This document shows positions 45,373-56,956 of a DNA stretch of 64,000 nucleotides, in pieces. Within the stretch, counting starts at the first letter, position 1. Every line of letters starts with the position of its first letter. The notes under the pieces are model-generated. The model was not told the DNA's origin. It saw only the letters and a list, made by a program, of their open reading frames with translations, and made no database searches. The position numbers were made by a program, and so were the translations under genes. The stretch is from NCBI RefSeq assembly GCF_000226095.1, contig NC_016478.1, positions 2,160,001 to 2,224,000 of the forward strand. Direction: 5' to 3'. This DNA comes from Thermothelomyces thermophilus ATCC 42464. Its lineage: Eukaryota > Ascomycota > Sordariomycetes > Sordariales > Chaetomiaceae.

Positions 45373-46381
45373 TCATCGAGGCGGCAAAATGCCGCTGACA
45401 TATTCTCGCGCGATCCGGAAGATGGCTCGCACGTTGTCTTCCAACCGCCGATCCCTCCTCTTCCGCATCCATATAAGTAGCAGGAGCAAAAGCGCGATGT
45501 CGACCGTGATGTGTTTGGCGACCGCCCAGAAGATCCAGCCAAGCCATGCGAAGACGCCCCTTTCCCTGCGAGCTCTCCACTCGCGGCCTGTAGCGATCTG
45601 CTCACGCAGCGCCGCGATCTCGGCCGACAGTCTGACAATGGCCCGCTCCATCCGCTTCGACCTCTGGTCCTGCCGCCGTGCGTACTCGCCAGGATCGTCG
45701 TCCGCCTGGTCCGCCAGCTCGGCCATGCGCCGCTCCGACTCGTCCTCCTCGCTCATCGGACTAAGCACCTTCATCGGGCCTTCGCTCCCGCTCAATGGTG
45801 CCTGGAACCGCCTCACCACGGGACTAGGAATGATGCCGCCGGCGCCGCCAACACCACCCCGCTGTGCCCCAGTCCCGCCGCCGCCGCTTCGTTCCGACGA
45901 GGACCCCGCCGCGCTGGGGCTGTTGCTCTTGACCTGGTTCCACACGAACTCGAGCTCGGCAACCAGCTCGAGCGCGTTGGGCGTGTTGGCGTACTTGTGC
46001 ATGGTCTCAATCAACGCCTCAACGTAGCGGCGCTTGGCCTCGGTGCGGCTCAGGCCCTTCTGAGAGTTCCACGCGTCCCACTTGTCCTGCTCGCGCACGA
46101 GGTCCTCACTGTTGCCCGAGCTCGTCGCCGTGGGCCGTTCCATGACGCCGTCGACGTCGCCTTCCATGGCCTGCTTGTAGAGACCGTAAAGGCGCATGCG
46201 GTCGGACGGTGGCGGCCGGGCGGCCCCGGTCTTGGGGATCTTCTTGACCGTGTTGAGGGCATGGACGAACACTCGGTCTGTTTTGACGGGGCAAAGGAGG
46301 GTGACGGGTCAGCGTGCTGCGAAAGGAGCTTTATTATTGTATGGTTTGGAATGCGAGACGCGTACCAATTGAGTCCGACAT
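45373..46381 (-). CDS. ATG37: ATG37/ACBD5-like peroxisomal acyl-CoA-binding protein
   Basis: Tail-anchored peroxisomal membrane protein with an N-terminal acyl-CoA-binding domain; in yeasts it recruits the pexophagy machinery. Two exons, 46366-46381 (16 nt, MSDSI plus one base) and 45373-46277, join in phase to 306 residues. The ACB domain reads DRVFVHALNTVKKIPKTGAA, RPPPSDRMRLYGLYKQAMEG, DKWDAWNSQKGLSRTEAKRR, with the family residues for CoA binding (YxxYKQA and KWxAW types). A Ser/Gly-rich linker, a coiled coil (RSKRMERAIVRLSAEIAALR) and a hydrophobic segment near the C-terminus (WIFWAVAKHITVDIALLLLL) complete the usual Atg37 plan. The 16-base first coding exon means many pipelines would truncate the start. 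Confidence 0.9.
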
Positions 46382-47681
46382 TGTGCCAGAGGTTCTGTGC
46401 TGTGTCGATGTGGAGCCGCGGCCACGAAAGAAAACAGAGGTTTGGGATAGGGACGGGTCAAAGTTGAGTTCGGCGAGCTCGGTGTCGCTTCGTGCCGGAG
46501 GGACAGACGTATACAGATGAGGTGCAGCTGAGAAGGCCCGAGTAGGAAGATGCGAGGGGTGTGGTTGCTGTACGAAGCACTCCGCCAGCCCGAGTCCGAG
46601 AGCATGCGCGATGATCCCAAACAACCGAAAACAAAGAGAAGCCGGGCACGTCCAGACCACAAGGTCTTATGGCTTCATCTCGGCCGAGGAACAGTACGTC
46701 GAAGATCGGATGCATGAGATGACTGACGATGGCACCCCACAGCTAGAGCATCTCGACCCGCTACCGAAACGGCTTTTTGCCTCGGCAGCGCAATTCATAG
46801 GGGTCCACTTCCCCAAATCGTTCCCCCCTGAAAGCGCGATCCCGCGCCTGGGGAGGCAGCGAGACCCGCTCTAATTACACTAGCACACTAGCGTATGAAC
46901 AACGGCCAGCGACGCCCGGTTTCTACCATCGACACGTGAAAATGCCAGGATGTTGACATCCCGTTCCGTAATTACCAAGAAAAAAAGCTGTTTCGCATGC
47001 ATCGCATGCATCGCAAAAAGGTGAAAACTCTCCGAATTCAATGTGCTTGGTTGTTTGTACCAAAGCACCTCTGGGAAGCGGCTGTTTCTCGAATACAATA
47101 AAAGTGCGATTCTCGCATTCCGAGTCTGACTTGTAGCATTACTCGTGGTAGATGCGTGCTATGGGCTCCTCAGCGTAGCGATTGCTACGTGTTATCTGGG
47201 CGAATCACTGGCAAAACGTAATATGAGCCGGGTACTTGAAATGAGAAGGCGGAGCAGCCGGTGTCATATTCGTAGCCGACGCCGATAGGGCGCAACAAAA
47301 AGGTTGCTGATATACAAGAAAGTTCCAAGTCACCCGAAACCACCGATCACCCCTCCCCCGAACCGGAATTAGCAAAACGGGTAATGAGGGTGGTTATGCC
47401 CTCAAGGCAACTTCCTAGTGACAAGTACTCGAGGGGAGGACGTTTCCTTCCATTCCGTCTGTTAGGGTGGAACCAGAGATCTCCTCCCCTACAAGAGGCA
47501 AAGCAAAAACCTGAGAGGCTTCGGCTTAGCATTTCTAGCATCTGTGGGCGCTTCGGCAGCCGGGCCTGGACAAGCTATGGCGACACCTAACGTATACGGA
47601 TTCGTCCATCTTCGGTTCCCTGGGACGGGCGCTGTAGGGAGGACTGAATCTGTATTCGTTCGTCCAAGTCCTCGGCATCCA
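46382..47681. other. 1.3-kb intergenic region, no gene seen
   Basis: Lies upstream of the ATG37-like gene and downstream of RNase III. The frame at 46611-46874 (+, 87 codons) has no domain or splice support. Confidence 0.5.
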
Positions 47682-48674
47682 CTATGTGGCCTTCTCGGCC
47701 TGCGCCGCCCGAGCAGCCATGTAAGCCTTCTTCTTCTCGACAAACTTCTTCATCAGCTTCTTGTTTTCCATCGCCTTTACTGCAGCCTTCTGGCCGGCCT
47801 CCTTCTTGCCGAGCGCTGCGCCGTACCCAAGCTGCAAGCCCGTCTCTCCCCACCCTGTCAGGAAACACCCCACGAAGAACAACTCCTGGTTCGTGTCCCT
47901 GTCCCGCTTCCCCCCCGACGGCAGATCCCTGTACTCGATCTTGACCCCAGGTCCCCCGATGAGCTGCTCCAGCCTCGTCTTCGGGTTCAGCTCCCGGTCG
48001 CTCACCCTCGCCCCGGTCTCCTCCTCCCGTATTTGCCTCTCCAGCACGGGACCCCAGAGCACCTTCATCCACTCCGCCACCCTGCGCAGGCCGTTCTCCG
48101 GGTCCGACCTCACGATCGCCCCGACGTACGCCTCGAAGATGTCGCCGAGCGCCTTGGCTCTCTGCTTCTCGCTCGCCTTGGTCCCGTTCGGCCGCCCGCC
48201 GAGCCCGAACTCGGCCGGGAAGTTGGCCCGCTTGTCCAGGCCGTAGTGCACCGAGAACTGGCCGAGGGTGGCGTTGCGCACCAGCATCTCGCGGTAGTGC
48301 GAGCACCGGCCCGGGTCCAGCGTCGGGAAGGTCTGGGCGATCAGCTCCGACGCGACCAGCTCCAGGTACACGTCGCCGATCCACTCAAGCCGCTCGTAGC
48401 TGGGGTCCGACAGGCTCTTGCGCATGCCCGAGTGCGTGAGCGCCGCCGTCTCGAGGGCGGGATCGAGGACTTCCGGCAGGGGCGGGTAGCTTCGGGTGAT
48501 GGTGGCGGAGGTCCATCTGGTGAAAATGGTCCAGGGGGGAATTTGGGGGGATGATATGCTGGTAGTCGCGGGAGAGGATCTGGTGCGTTTTGGAGCGGGT
48601 TCGCCTTCTGTTGATTTTGTTGACTGCTCCGACGGCGATGATGACGCCGACTCACTGTGGGTGCGTTTCGGCAT
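47682..48674 (-). CDS. RNT1: RNase III (Rnt1-type) with C-terminal dsRNA-binding domain
   Basis: Double-strand-specific endonuclease; Rnt1-type enzymes process pre-rRNA, snRNA and snoRNA in the nucleus. Single exon, 330 residues from MPKRTHSESASSSP. Met 48674 is preferred over the upstream Met at 48764 because the longer start adds only leader-like residues. The nuclease domain carries ERLEWIGDVYLELVASELI (residues 94-112), and KALGDIFEAYVGAI (174-187), so the catalytic acidic residues (E94/E97, D101, D178, E181) are all present. A dsRBD follows (NPKTRLEQLIGGPGVKIEYR up to KKEAGQKAAVKAMENKK), and a basic C-tail. The N-terminus is Ser-rich with a possible nuclear signal (PAPKRTR). It is shorter than yeast Rnt1. 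A mitochondrial-ribosome RNase III relative is less likely because the catalytic residues are intact. Confidence 0.88.
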   Translation of the reverse strand: MPKRTHSESASSSPSEQSTKSTEGEPAPKRTRSSPATTSISSPQIPPWTIFTRWTSATITRSYPPLPEVLDPALETAALTHSGMRKSLSDPSYERLEWIGDVYLELVASELIAQTFPTLDPGRCSHYREMLVRNATLGQFSVHYGLDKRANFPAEFGLGGRPNGTKASEKQRAKALGDIFEAYVGAIVRSDPENGLRRVAEWMKVLWGPVLERQIREEETGARVSDRELNPKTRLEQLIGGPGVKIEYRDLPSGGKRDRDTNQELFFVGCFLTGWGETGLQLGYGAALGKKEAGQKAAVKAMENKKLMKKFVEKKKAYMAARAAQAEKAT

Positions 48675-49165
48675 CTTGTAGAAGATGTGAGAGAATGGGT
48701 AAGAATTATTAGTGGGAGAACCCCCCAATTCGTGAGGTTTTACGCGGCGAGAACTGTGATCCACTTTGTTTGAGTTCTGCAGAGGCCACAGATTAGCTAA
48801 CGATGAAATATATTATTGCAGTGAGCAGACTAACGTACCGGTTCAGCGGTGATAAAGAAACAATACAAACTCAGAATACACACCCTTATGCCATATCTAA
48901 TCAATCCCTGTTGTACATACACCGGTCATGGAAGGTGATGCCTTTTCAAGAAGTAGAGAATTCTGACCTTTTGAGCTCTGATTCTGAGCTGAGGTTACCT
49001 AGTTGCAACCAAGCAGCCCCACCAGCAAGGGTCGTCTGCCGCCCCACACAGCCCGACGCTGATTGGAGGCGCGCAAAACCACCCGAGATCTTCGCAACGT
49101 CAAAGCCTCGCGTTCCTTTCACCGTCCCACCCAATTTGGCCCGCCCATTCCATGTAGCAGCAAAG
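48675..49165. promoter_or_regulatory. Divergent promoter RNase III / mS33
   Basis: About 490 bp between two start codons on opposite strands; it must hold both promoters. No clear TATA box. Confidence 0.5.
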
Positions 49166-49642
49166 ATGTCGGTTCCCCGCGCGCGGTTGCTCGACCTTAT
49201 GAGGGTATGGCTCGATGATCAACAAGACGAACGGACAGAGCTGACTCGTGTAGGCTCGATGCGAGCTCTTCTCGACCACCTTCAACCCCGACGGCATCCG
49301 GACCGGCAACAAGATTCTGCGCCAGAGACTCAAGGGCCCCGCGCTTGCCTCGTATTATCCCCGCAAGATCGTGACGTTCCGCCAGTTTCAGGATGCGTTC
49401 AAGCCTCTCGAGCTTGAGGTTGACAATGAGGAGGAAATCGACCGCCTCGAGCACATCGCAGCGTACGCCACGCCCCGTTCCGCGTAATTCCTGTCTGTAT
49501 TAGTCTAACATCCTACAGTCTGAAAGCTCGTGGAAAGGGAGCGCCAAAGAAGAAGAGGAAAGCGAGTATGTTTCAGTCCCTGTAGCACTCCTGTCCCTTG
49601 AGCTGTGCTAACAGACCCTTAGACACCAACAAGAAGAAATGA
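49166..49642 (+). CDS. RSM27: Mitochondrial small-subunit ribosomal protein mS33 (Rsm27/S27)
   Basis: Component of the 37S mitochondrial ribosomal subunit. Four exons, 49166-49204, 49254-49462, 49519-49565 and 49623-49642, join in phase to 104 residues. It starts MSVPRARLLDLMRARCELFS, continues TTFNPDGIRTGNKILRQRLK and GPALASYYPRKIVTFRQFQD, and ends LKARGKGAPKKKRKANTNKK-K, as in other fungal mS33 proteins. The basic tail is rRNA-binding in the family. The first and last exons are short (39 and 20 nt). Confidence 0.93.
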
Positions 49643-51207
49643 GAACCGGGATTCCCGAACCGCGGATGCGATGCGATGTGTACTATTACTGTGTAGAAAA
49701 GGACTACACAATATACCCGAAAAGGACCACAATTCCCACTATACACTCGAACAAGCACGTGAAGGACGCTCTGGCACTGTGTTCGATGGGCTTTGCAGCT
49801 CTGCTTGGCCACCTATGTTGGTAATGACAGACAACACAGGGCGATCTGAGCTTTGCTTGCTAAGCAAGATTCGCGGTGTATCCTGTCAACACGTTTCGGG
49901 CCATACTATATGCAGGTTAGTCTTTTGATTTAACGAGATGAGCGCTTCGCCCTCTCCTGGCGAGAGTTCCTCACTCCATCGTCACAGCCAATGTTTGGCA
50001 ATGTTCGGCAGTCTCTGGGCGGAGCAGCTTGCTGCTTGCTGGAGACCTGCTTTGTACAAGCGGCATGAAAGTACTTCCTTTGGGACTTTATCTACGCAGC
50101 TGCAGGTTGGGCCTGGTTAGGGGAAGACGGGACTGCGTAGCAAACGCCGGCAACCGAGAACGACTTACGCCTCTGATGCAGGTTTATATGCCTTTTGTTC
50201 TGGTCGATCTTTTTTTTTCAGTCTTTCAACGTGCACTGATTTTGTAGGATCATAACTTGGGCTGTCATCAACAGGCTTGAGTAAAAATGATAGGGACTAA
50301 TGCAGGCTCCTGCAGGAGATCTATGTGCCGGTTCAAAGTCATGTGCCGTGTGTGCCTCGCAGGAGCATGCAAGTGCATGGCAAGTTGACGGCACTGAAGG
50401 CAGGGGCGTTGACGTGAAAGTTAAGGCAACAAGCGTGTCGTGGTGGAAGGTCAAGAAGCTAGGGTCCTACTGCCCTGCTTATCAGTCGCTATAACGATGA
50501 TTTGAGTGTCGGTCATCAAACAGGAAGCAGCAACCTGGCTGGGCAACAGCAACGTGAAACTCGGCCCCACATCGGCCCCACATTCGGCCGGCAGGGACCA
50601 CAGGCCGGCCGGGCTTCGCCGGCTTACACCACACCCGGCCGGCACCTTCCTTCTCGATTTACGCACAGTCAGATCAGGCAGTCCGAACCGACTAGGTGAG
50701 ATAAGGCCGTGGGAAGCTGCTGCCTTGCTACCTCGCGGCCAGCCAACCCAAACTCGAAACTCAGTCCCAGAAAGAAGTTGGGTTCTACCCTTGGCCACGC
50801 ACTCTTCCACTCTTCTTCGAGCTGATGACTATCTTCCGTCAGTTCCACACATCTGTTCTCATCAAGTCACATATTATCTCTCTCTCTCTCTATCGACAAC
50901 CAATTCTCTTCAGCCTAATCTTTTGACACACCAGGTAAGCAATTTCGATGCACTAAGTTTTGGCCCCTGGTCCCGTCCCGGTGCCGAGGCCGTGAGTGTG
51001 CCTTCCTCTTTCACCCTTCCCGCCCTTTTCACCTTAAGTTTCTGCTGGCAATTCCATTTTCTCTTCTCTCCTCTGTCACATCCACATCAGCTTCCTTAAC
51101 TTCATCACCCGTAATCCTAACTCTACTACCTTCGAACATTTTGATCATTCTCCTCTTTGTCAAATCACTGCAGGAGCCGCTTCGGATATTAACAGTTCGA
51201 AATAGCC
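49643..51207. other. 1.5-kb intergenic region with the PUF gene leader
   Basis: No gene supported. The 3' half is pyrimidine-rich (CTCTCTCTCT near 50879-50892) and looks like the promoter and long leader of the PUF gene. A GC-rich CCGGCCGG-type palindrome set occurs around 50585-50645. A possible leader intron runs from GTAAGC at about 50935 to TGCAG at about 51172. Confidence 0.5.
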
Positions 51208-54042
51208 ATGTCTGCTGCCGCGTTTGTCGCCGGTGCCGGTGCCGCGTTGGTAAGCGGAGACAGCGATAGCCGTGCCAACATGCGCGAGAGCCTCTCAGGG
51301 GCTGAGAAGCCCAAGATGTTCGAGGAAGCCGTGGGTCACGACTCCAAGGTATGGTGTCACTTTATTCTTGTTCAAACATTGCCGGGAGAAATATGCCCAG
51401 GTGCACACTTCTCCGGTCTGTTGCGCCCACTGTTGATTCTTTGAAAATTTCACTCGTCATCTTCCCCAACAGCGCTCATAAACTTGCCCTTGAAATACGT
51501 CCTCCAACTGGGGCAGGATTTCCTTAATCGTATTTTCTATATTTGGTTATTTTGGAAACTCTAGGCTGACTTGGTTTTCCAGGCAGCCGATGCAGCTCCT
51601 CCCCCCAATAACAGTGTGAGCGCTCTGGCTACCTCCAGCATGGTGAACCAGAGCTGCCCCAAGGTAAGCGGCGGCGCGGAAGCATATCTTCACCGATGGG
51701 TCTGACTGTAACGAAATGAAAGCTTAAGCAGGAGTCTCCGTCTCATGCCGACTCGTATCCGATGGACAAACTCTACGCGAAGCTCACTGAGCAGCATTCC
51801 CTGATGCAGCAGCAGAGGGAGGCCGCGAAGGCTACAAACGATGAGGCTGCGTATACTCGGGGTTTCAACCATCAGTCTTCGAGCAGCTCTCTGCCTCTGA
51901 CTCCGGCCGCCGAAGCCTTTTCCGCGCCACTCGCATCGGCGACTAGATCCGCCAGTGTCGCCCCGGCCGAAGGCCAGGCGACCTCCGAGGAGCTGCTTCG
52001 GCTAAAACTCGAGCTAGCCCAGGCTCAAAACAAGATCTCGCGCATGGATCAAGAGTTGTCAGAAACGCGCGTCAAATCGGAGCCTGACTGCGCCATTCCT
52101 CCACTGGTTTCTGAGAGCGATTACATGTCTGTCGTGGGACCTTCTAGCCCTCCCGCGACCTCTCGGATTGGTGGCGGTGCTCTAGCGCTCAACGCACCCG
52201 GCAAGGTGCCAGTGTTCTCCAGGGAGCATAGCTGGATAACCCAGGACGATGCTGTCTCGGACATGGCCGACCAGCTGCCAGCTGCCAATCCCAATCGTTC
52301 GCGGGGCATCTGGAACAACAACAACAATAACAACAACAACAACTTCAGGCCCGCATTTGGTAACCCCTATTCCCCGGGCCAAATGATGGTGGAAGATGCT
52401 CAGCCAATAGCATGGCCCAACAGCCGCGTTGCCAACTATGAGCCCACGTTCGCAGCATCTGCCATGGACGTGTATCGGCAAAACCGAATGGGTCCAGAGC
52501 AGGACGCAATGCGGCCGATGGGACGCCGGGGGAACCGCTATGACAATCGGCACGGATCGTCCAACCACTATGGTGGAGGTTACAGCGGATACGGTATGGG
52601 TCCCGCTCCCTACGAGATGACCCAGGGTTATTCTACCGGCCCGCCGGCCATGATGGGCAGTGGTATGGGAATGGGGTTGTACTCGCCTTACCAGCAACAA
52701 CCGGTGGGGACGGCACTCTCTCCCCATGCCACCGAGTTTACGGCGTCGTCGTGGAAGGGCGAGGTAAGTCGACCAATCTGGAAGGCTCTCTCCGATGAGC
52801 TGTTGCTGACTCTTCCCTCTCAGACTTTGACTGCCGACGGTCAGACCTACGTGTCTCCTACGACGGAGCCTCTTAACTATCGCCGCCTGCTCGACCGTAA
52901 CGTCACTTGCGACTGGAAGTACATAGTTGACAAGATTGTCTGCAACAATGATCAGCAGGCCTCCATCTTCTTGCAGCAGAAGCTCAAGGTCGGGACTCCC
53001 GAGCAGAAGTACGACATCGTGGAGGCCATTGTTGCCCAAGCCTATCCGTTGATGGTCAACCGCTTTGGCAACTTTCTGGTGCAGCGCTGCTTTGAACACG
53101 GCACGCCGGAGCAAGTCATCAAGATTGCTCAGTCCATCCGTGGCAACACGCTCAACCTTTCGATGGACCCCTTTGGTTGCCACGTTGTGCAGAAGGCGTT
53201 TGACTGTGTCCCCGAGGACTACAAGGCGATTATGGTTCATGAGCTGCTGCGACGGATTCCCGAGACGGTTATTCACCGCTACGCTTGTCATGTTTGGCAG
53301 AAGCTCTTCGAGCTGCGGTGGACCGAGTCTCCCCCGCAGATCATGAAGTACGTCAACGAGGCCCTGCGTGGTATGTGGCACGAGGTTGCTCTGGGCGAGA
53401 CGGGCAGTCTGGTGGTGCAGAACATATTTGAGAATTGCTTGGAAGAAGACAAGGTAATAGCTCCGGTCCATCCCCACTGCCTGATGGCCGGTGTTTCGAC
53501 CGCTGACATGGCAGTAGCGCCCCTGCATCGAGGAGGTCCTGGCGAACATCGACATCGTTGCCCACGGCCAGTTCGGCAACTGGTGTATCCAGCATATTTG
53601 CGAGCACGGCGCCCCCGCCGATCGCAGCCGGGCCATCGACCACGTCATTCGCTATGCTGCTGAGTACAGCATGGACCAGTTCGCTTCCAAGGTAGTTGAG
53701 AAGTGCCTCAAGATTGGCGGTTCCGAGTTCCTCGGCCGCTACCTCGACCGCGTCTGCGAGGGCCGCATGGACCGTCCCCGGATCCCGCTCATTGATATTG
53801 CCAGCGACCAGTACGGCAACTACCTCGTTCAGTACATCCTGACGCATGCCGCGCCTCAGCACCGTGAAATTGTAGCTGCCCATATCCGCAAGCACATGGT
53901 CTCGCTTCGCGGATCCAAGTTCGGCTCTCGCGTTGGCATGCTTTGCACCAACCACGCGGTCGCCACCCGCCCGGGCCCAGCCATGGGGCCAATGCCGGGC
54001 CGGATGGCTGGCAGCTCTCGCTACGGCACCGGGTACCGCTGA
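51208..54042 (+). CDS. PUF (Pumilio-family) RNA-binding protein
   Basis: Five exons (51208-51348, 51583-51663, 51732-52763, 52824-53453, 53518-54042) join in phase to about 802 residues. The N-terminal half is disordered with a short coiled coil (SEELLRLKLELAQAQNKISR), an Asn run (about 10 residues near 52314-52341) and a Gly/Tyr/Met-rich stretch. The C-terminal part is a Pumilio homology domain with repeats visible at QQASIFLQQKLK, MVNRFGNFLVQRCFEHGT, SMDPFGCHVVQKAFDCVP, RYACHVWQKLFELRW, GQFGNWCIQHICEHGAP, SMDQFASKVVEKCLKIGG and SDQYGNYLVQYILTHAAP. Such proteins bind 3' UTR UGUA-type elements and repress or localise mRNAs; the specific yeast ortholog (for instance Jsn1/Puf2 versus Puf3 type) cannot be told. 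It works in the cytoplasm by family. Confidence 0.92.
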
Positions 54043-54877
54043 GACTCCTAATACCGTGTTGAGTCATCGACTCGACTCGAGGGCACGGGGCGTGCCTCGC
54101 TTCCCAGACGACCACCCCGTAACTGTCGACTGCTTTCGATTCTCTTTCCCCCCTTTGGCGGCTCATCATGGATTTCGCAAATCGTTTCTCGAAAGGGAGC
54201 TCTCCTACACCATATGAGACTCTGTTTTACGAGCATCTTCGTCAACACTCAATCTTCCCAAATCATCCGACATCCTACGCTCGGGAGGCTACTGCCCATT
54301 CGAGTGCCTTGGACACATCATGATTATGGATTTTGCAATATCGAACGGCTAGCAGGGCCCGTTTCGGAGGAAGGCTGAATCTGTCGTGTCAAGATCTAGT
54401 GGGCGCGGTCACCAACAACACCTCTTTCGAAACAGGGCCGCTCCGGCCATCCGTTCCAAGAACCCATATAGCTCTGAGGAATCATGCTTTTTTTTCTTGT
54501 CTCGTGTTTTCTCTTTGGCAGGCATCACCAGTGTTGGAAGGTGTCACTTAGGAGACGGTAGTGGTATGGAGATGGATGTCTATACCACGCGCTTTGCTTT
54601 GTTTGTCTTTTTCCGTTCTGTGCTACCAGGAGGAGAGAAGAAGTCATCATTCGCTGGAGATGCATGACCTTTCAATGGATTAACCGCCATGTAGTCGGAT
54701 AGTTTCTCGCTAATAGTCTCTCGTTTATCGAACCGATGATTAGTATTCGTTAACTTCGTGAGCCGTGGGATGATGAAAGAAGCATGACTAGAATCGAAGA
54801 AGCCAACAAAGGACCGACTTCAACATGCCAACGCCCAAAGATTTGATGTCTCGCCGGAAGAAAAAAAATCAAATAAA
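54043..54877. other. Convergent intergenic region, no gene seen
   Basis: Long 3' stretch between PUF (+) and SelO (-). No supported frame. UTRs are likely long here. Confidence 0.5.
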
Positions 54878-56956
54878 TCAGGAACTGCAACTGCATTGCA
54901 TCGCCCTCCCGGTCTTGGGTACATCGCCGGTCCACCGCACCTCCTCCTCTCTGTCGCCCTCATAGACCACACCGTCAAAAACTCTCCCCGCCCACTCGTC
55001 CTCGAAGGGGTGCAGGGCCATGTGCAGGGCCCTCTTCAGCACGTCCCTCTCGCCGTCCTTCTCCACGCGCCGGATGACCTCGTCGAGGATCCAGCCGCGC
55101 GGCACAAAGTTGGGGTTGACCCGCTTCATGGCTGCCATGCGCTCCGCATCGGCCTTGTCGGACACGGCGCCGGAGCCGTCGGCGGAAGAAAAGGAGGACC
55201 CCCAGTCCTCGAGCGTGCCCCAGTCCTGGACGACGCGCTCGCGCCACACGGCGAGCCAGTCGGCGACGCGCTGCCGGCCGCTCTGGTTTTGGTCCTGGTC
55301 CTGGTAGAAGAAGCGGCCGGCCTGGGCGAGGCGGTCTTCCGGGGTCGAGATGTCGCGCAGGCGCAGGTCGGAGAGGCGGCGGAAGAAGAGGTTGAAGTCG
55401 AGCGAGAGGGCCTCGAGGGTGTCGAGGAGCGGGGAGAAGAGGGCGTCGAAGTCGGCGGGGCGGGGCCCGCCGCGCAGGCCGATGCGGGCGGCGAAGAGCC
55501 GCTTGTACTCGGCCAGGAAGACGGCCTTGTACTCCTCGCCGGCGGCGTTGATGAGGCGCTCGGCGCGGGCGACGAGCGCGGGCGCGGCGGCCTCGGTCGG
55601 CCCCGTGGCGACGAAGTCGTCCGCGTCGACGTCCGGGCCCGCGCCCAGCAGCTCGCCGAGGGCCTCGCCCAGCCGGACCAGGTTCCACCAGATGACGGTC
55701 GGTTGGTTGCGGTAGCTGTAGCGGAGCATGTAGTCGTCGTGGTTGGGCGTGTAGGCCGGGTCGAAGGCGTCCATGAAGGCGAAGGGGCCGTAGTCCATCG
55801 AGAGGCCCAGGACGGACGTGTTGTCGGTGTTGAGCACGCCGTTCATGAAGCCGTAGACCTGCCACTTGGCCACGGCCAGCGCGCTCCGCCGCGCGATCTC
55901 CCGGTACAGCCGCGCGAACCGGTTCTCCTCGGCGCCCGGGGGGCCCTGGACCGCGTCGCGGGGCACGTTGCGGGCGGGCGCCGGCGTCTTGGCCGGGTCG
56001 TCCGGGTCGTCGAGGCGCGCCGGCAGGTTCTCCCAGCTGCCGAGGACGTCCTCGGCCACGTAGGTGGCCAGGCGGCGGAGGAGGGCGCGGTCTCCGCGGG
56101 CGCGGAGGAGGTCGAAGGTGCCGAAGCGCAGCCAGCTCTCGGCGAAACGGACGACGACGGCGCCCGGCTCGACGCGCTCGCGGCGGACGCGGCTGTGCGG
56201 CAGCAGGCTGATGGCCAGGGCCCTGGTGGTGGGGATGCCGAGGGCGTGCAGGGCCTCGCTGACGATGAACTCGCGGATGCTGCTGCGCAGGACGGCCTTG
56301 CCGTCGGCGAAACGGCTGTAGGGGGTGATGCCGGCGCCCTTGAGCTGGACCTCGTACCGGCGGCCGGTCCGCGGGTTGGTGGCCTCGAACAGGCTGATGG
56401 CACGGCCGTCGCCGAGCTGGCCGGCCCAGGCGCCGAACTGGAAGCCGCCGTAGCACTGCGCCCAGGGGTAGCCCGGCCCGGAGAGCGTCTCGGGATCCCA
56501 GCCGAGGATCTTATTGCCGGCGACCACCTGCCGGAACTCGTCCGTCTCGGCCTCGGACTGGGCCAGGCCGAGGTCGCGCATGGCCGCCGGCGAGACGGCC
56601 AGCAGCTCGGGCTCCTCCTGCGTCTCCGGGCGGACCCACGTGAACAGGGCGCCGCGCACCTGGCGGGGCCCGAGGTCCTCGCGCGACGCCTTGTGGCTGT
56701 CGGCGGGCGTCGGGAACTGCGGGTCGGCGGGAAGCGAGGACGTGAAGTGCCAGGACTTGGGGAGGGCGGCGAGTGTGACCCCCTCGTCTCTGCTGCCGCC
56801 GCGGGGAGGCGACGAAGAGCCGTTGGGCGCGGCCATGGTGGCGAAGGCGGCAGCGGGGTTGGTGAATGTTGCTGAGAAGAAGAAGGATCGGCTCCAACAA
56901 GGGCCTCGGAACTGCTGAGCGACGGCGAGACAGCGGGCGGCGGGCTGGAAACGCAT
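54878..56956 (-). CDS. FMP40: SelO/Fmp40 protein AMPylase, mitochondrial
   Basis: Pseudokinase-fold enzyme that transfers AMP to proteins in mitochondria in redox control (family knowledge of SelO/Fmp40). Intronless, about 692 residues from MRFQPAARCLAVAQQFRGPC, a mitochondrial presequence; an upstream Met at 56989 is also in frame. Conserved blocks: YGGFQFGAWAGQLGDGRAIS, YEVQLKGAGITPYSRFADGK, AVLRSSIREFIVSEALHALG, IPTTRALAISL, MNGVLNTDNTSVLGLSMDYG with the metal-binding Asn/Asp, PFAFMDAFDPAYTPNHDD, and FVPRGWILDEVIRR. The C-terminus reads GRAMQCSCSS: Cys stands where vertebrate SelO has selenocysteine, as in other fungi. GC content is very high, which produces long spurious antisense frames. 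Confidence 0.95.
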   Translation of the reverse strand: MRFQPAARCLAVAQQFRGPCWSRSFFFSATFTNPAAAFATMAAPNGSSSPPRGGSRDEGVTLAALPKSWHFTSSLPADPQFPTPADSHKASREDLGPRQVRGALFTWVRPETQEEPELLAVSPAAMRDLGLAQSEAETDEFRQVVAGNKILGWDPETLSGPGYPWAQCYGGFQFGAWAGQLGDGRAISLFEATNPRTGRRYEVQLKGAGITPYSRFADGKAVLRSSIREFIVSEALHALGIPTTRALAISLLPHSRVRRERVEPGAVVVRFAESWLRFGTFDLLRARGDRALLRRLATYVAEDVLGSWENLPARLDDPDDPAKTPAPARNVPRDAVQGPPGAEENRFARLYREIARRSALAVAKWQVYGFMNGVLNTDNTSVLGLSMDYGPFAFMDAFDPAYTPNHDDYMLRYSYRNQPTVIWWNLVRLGEALGELLGAGPDVDADDFVATGPTEAAAPALVARAERLINAAGEEYKAVFLAEYKRLFAARIGLRGGPRPADFDALFSPLLDTLEALSLDFNLFFRRLSDLRLRDISTPEDRLAQAGRFFYQDQDQNQSGRQRVADWLAVWRERVVQDWGTLEDWGSSFSSADGSGAVSDKADAERMAAMKRVNPNFVPRGWILDEVIRRVEKDGERDVLKRALHMALHPFEDEWAGRVFDGVVYEGDREEEVRWTGDVPKTGRAMQCSCSS

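Noticed and set aside
46611-46874. 87-codon plus-strand frame upstream of the ATG37-like gene
   Set aside because: No motif, and it overlaps the expected promoter of the minus-strand gene.
54896-56875. 659-codon open frame opposite SelO
   Set aside because: Antisense of a very GC-rich coding region; composition typical of a shadow frame and no recognisable motif.
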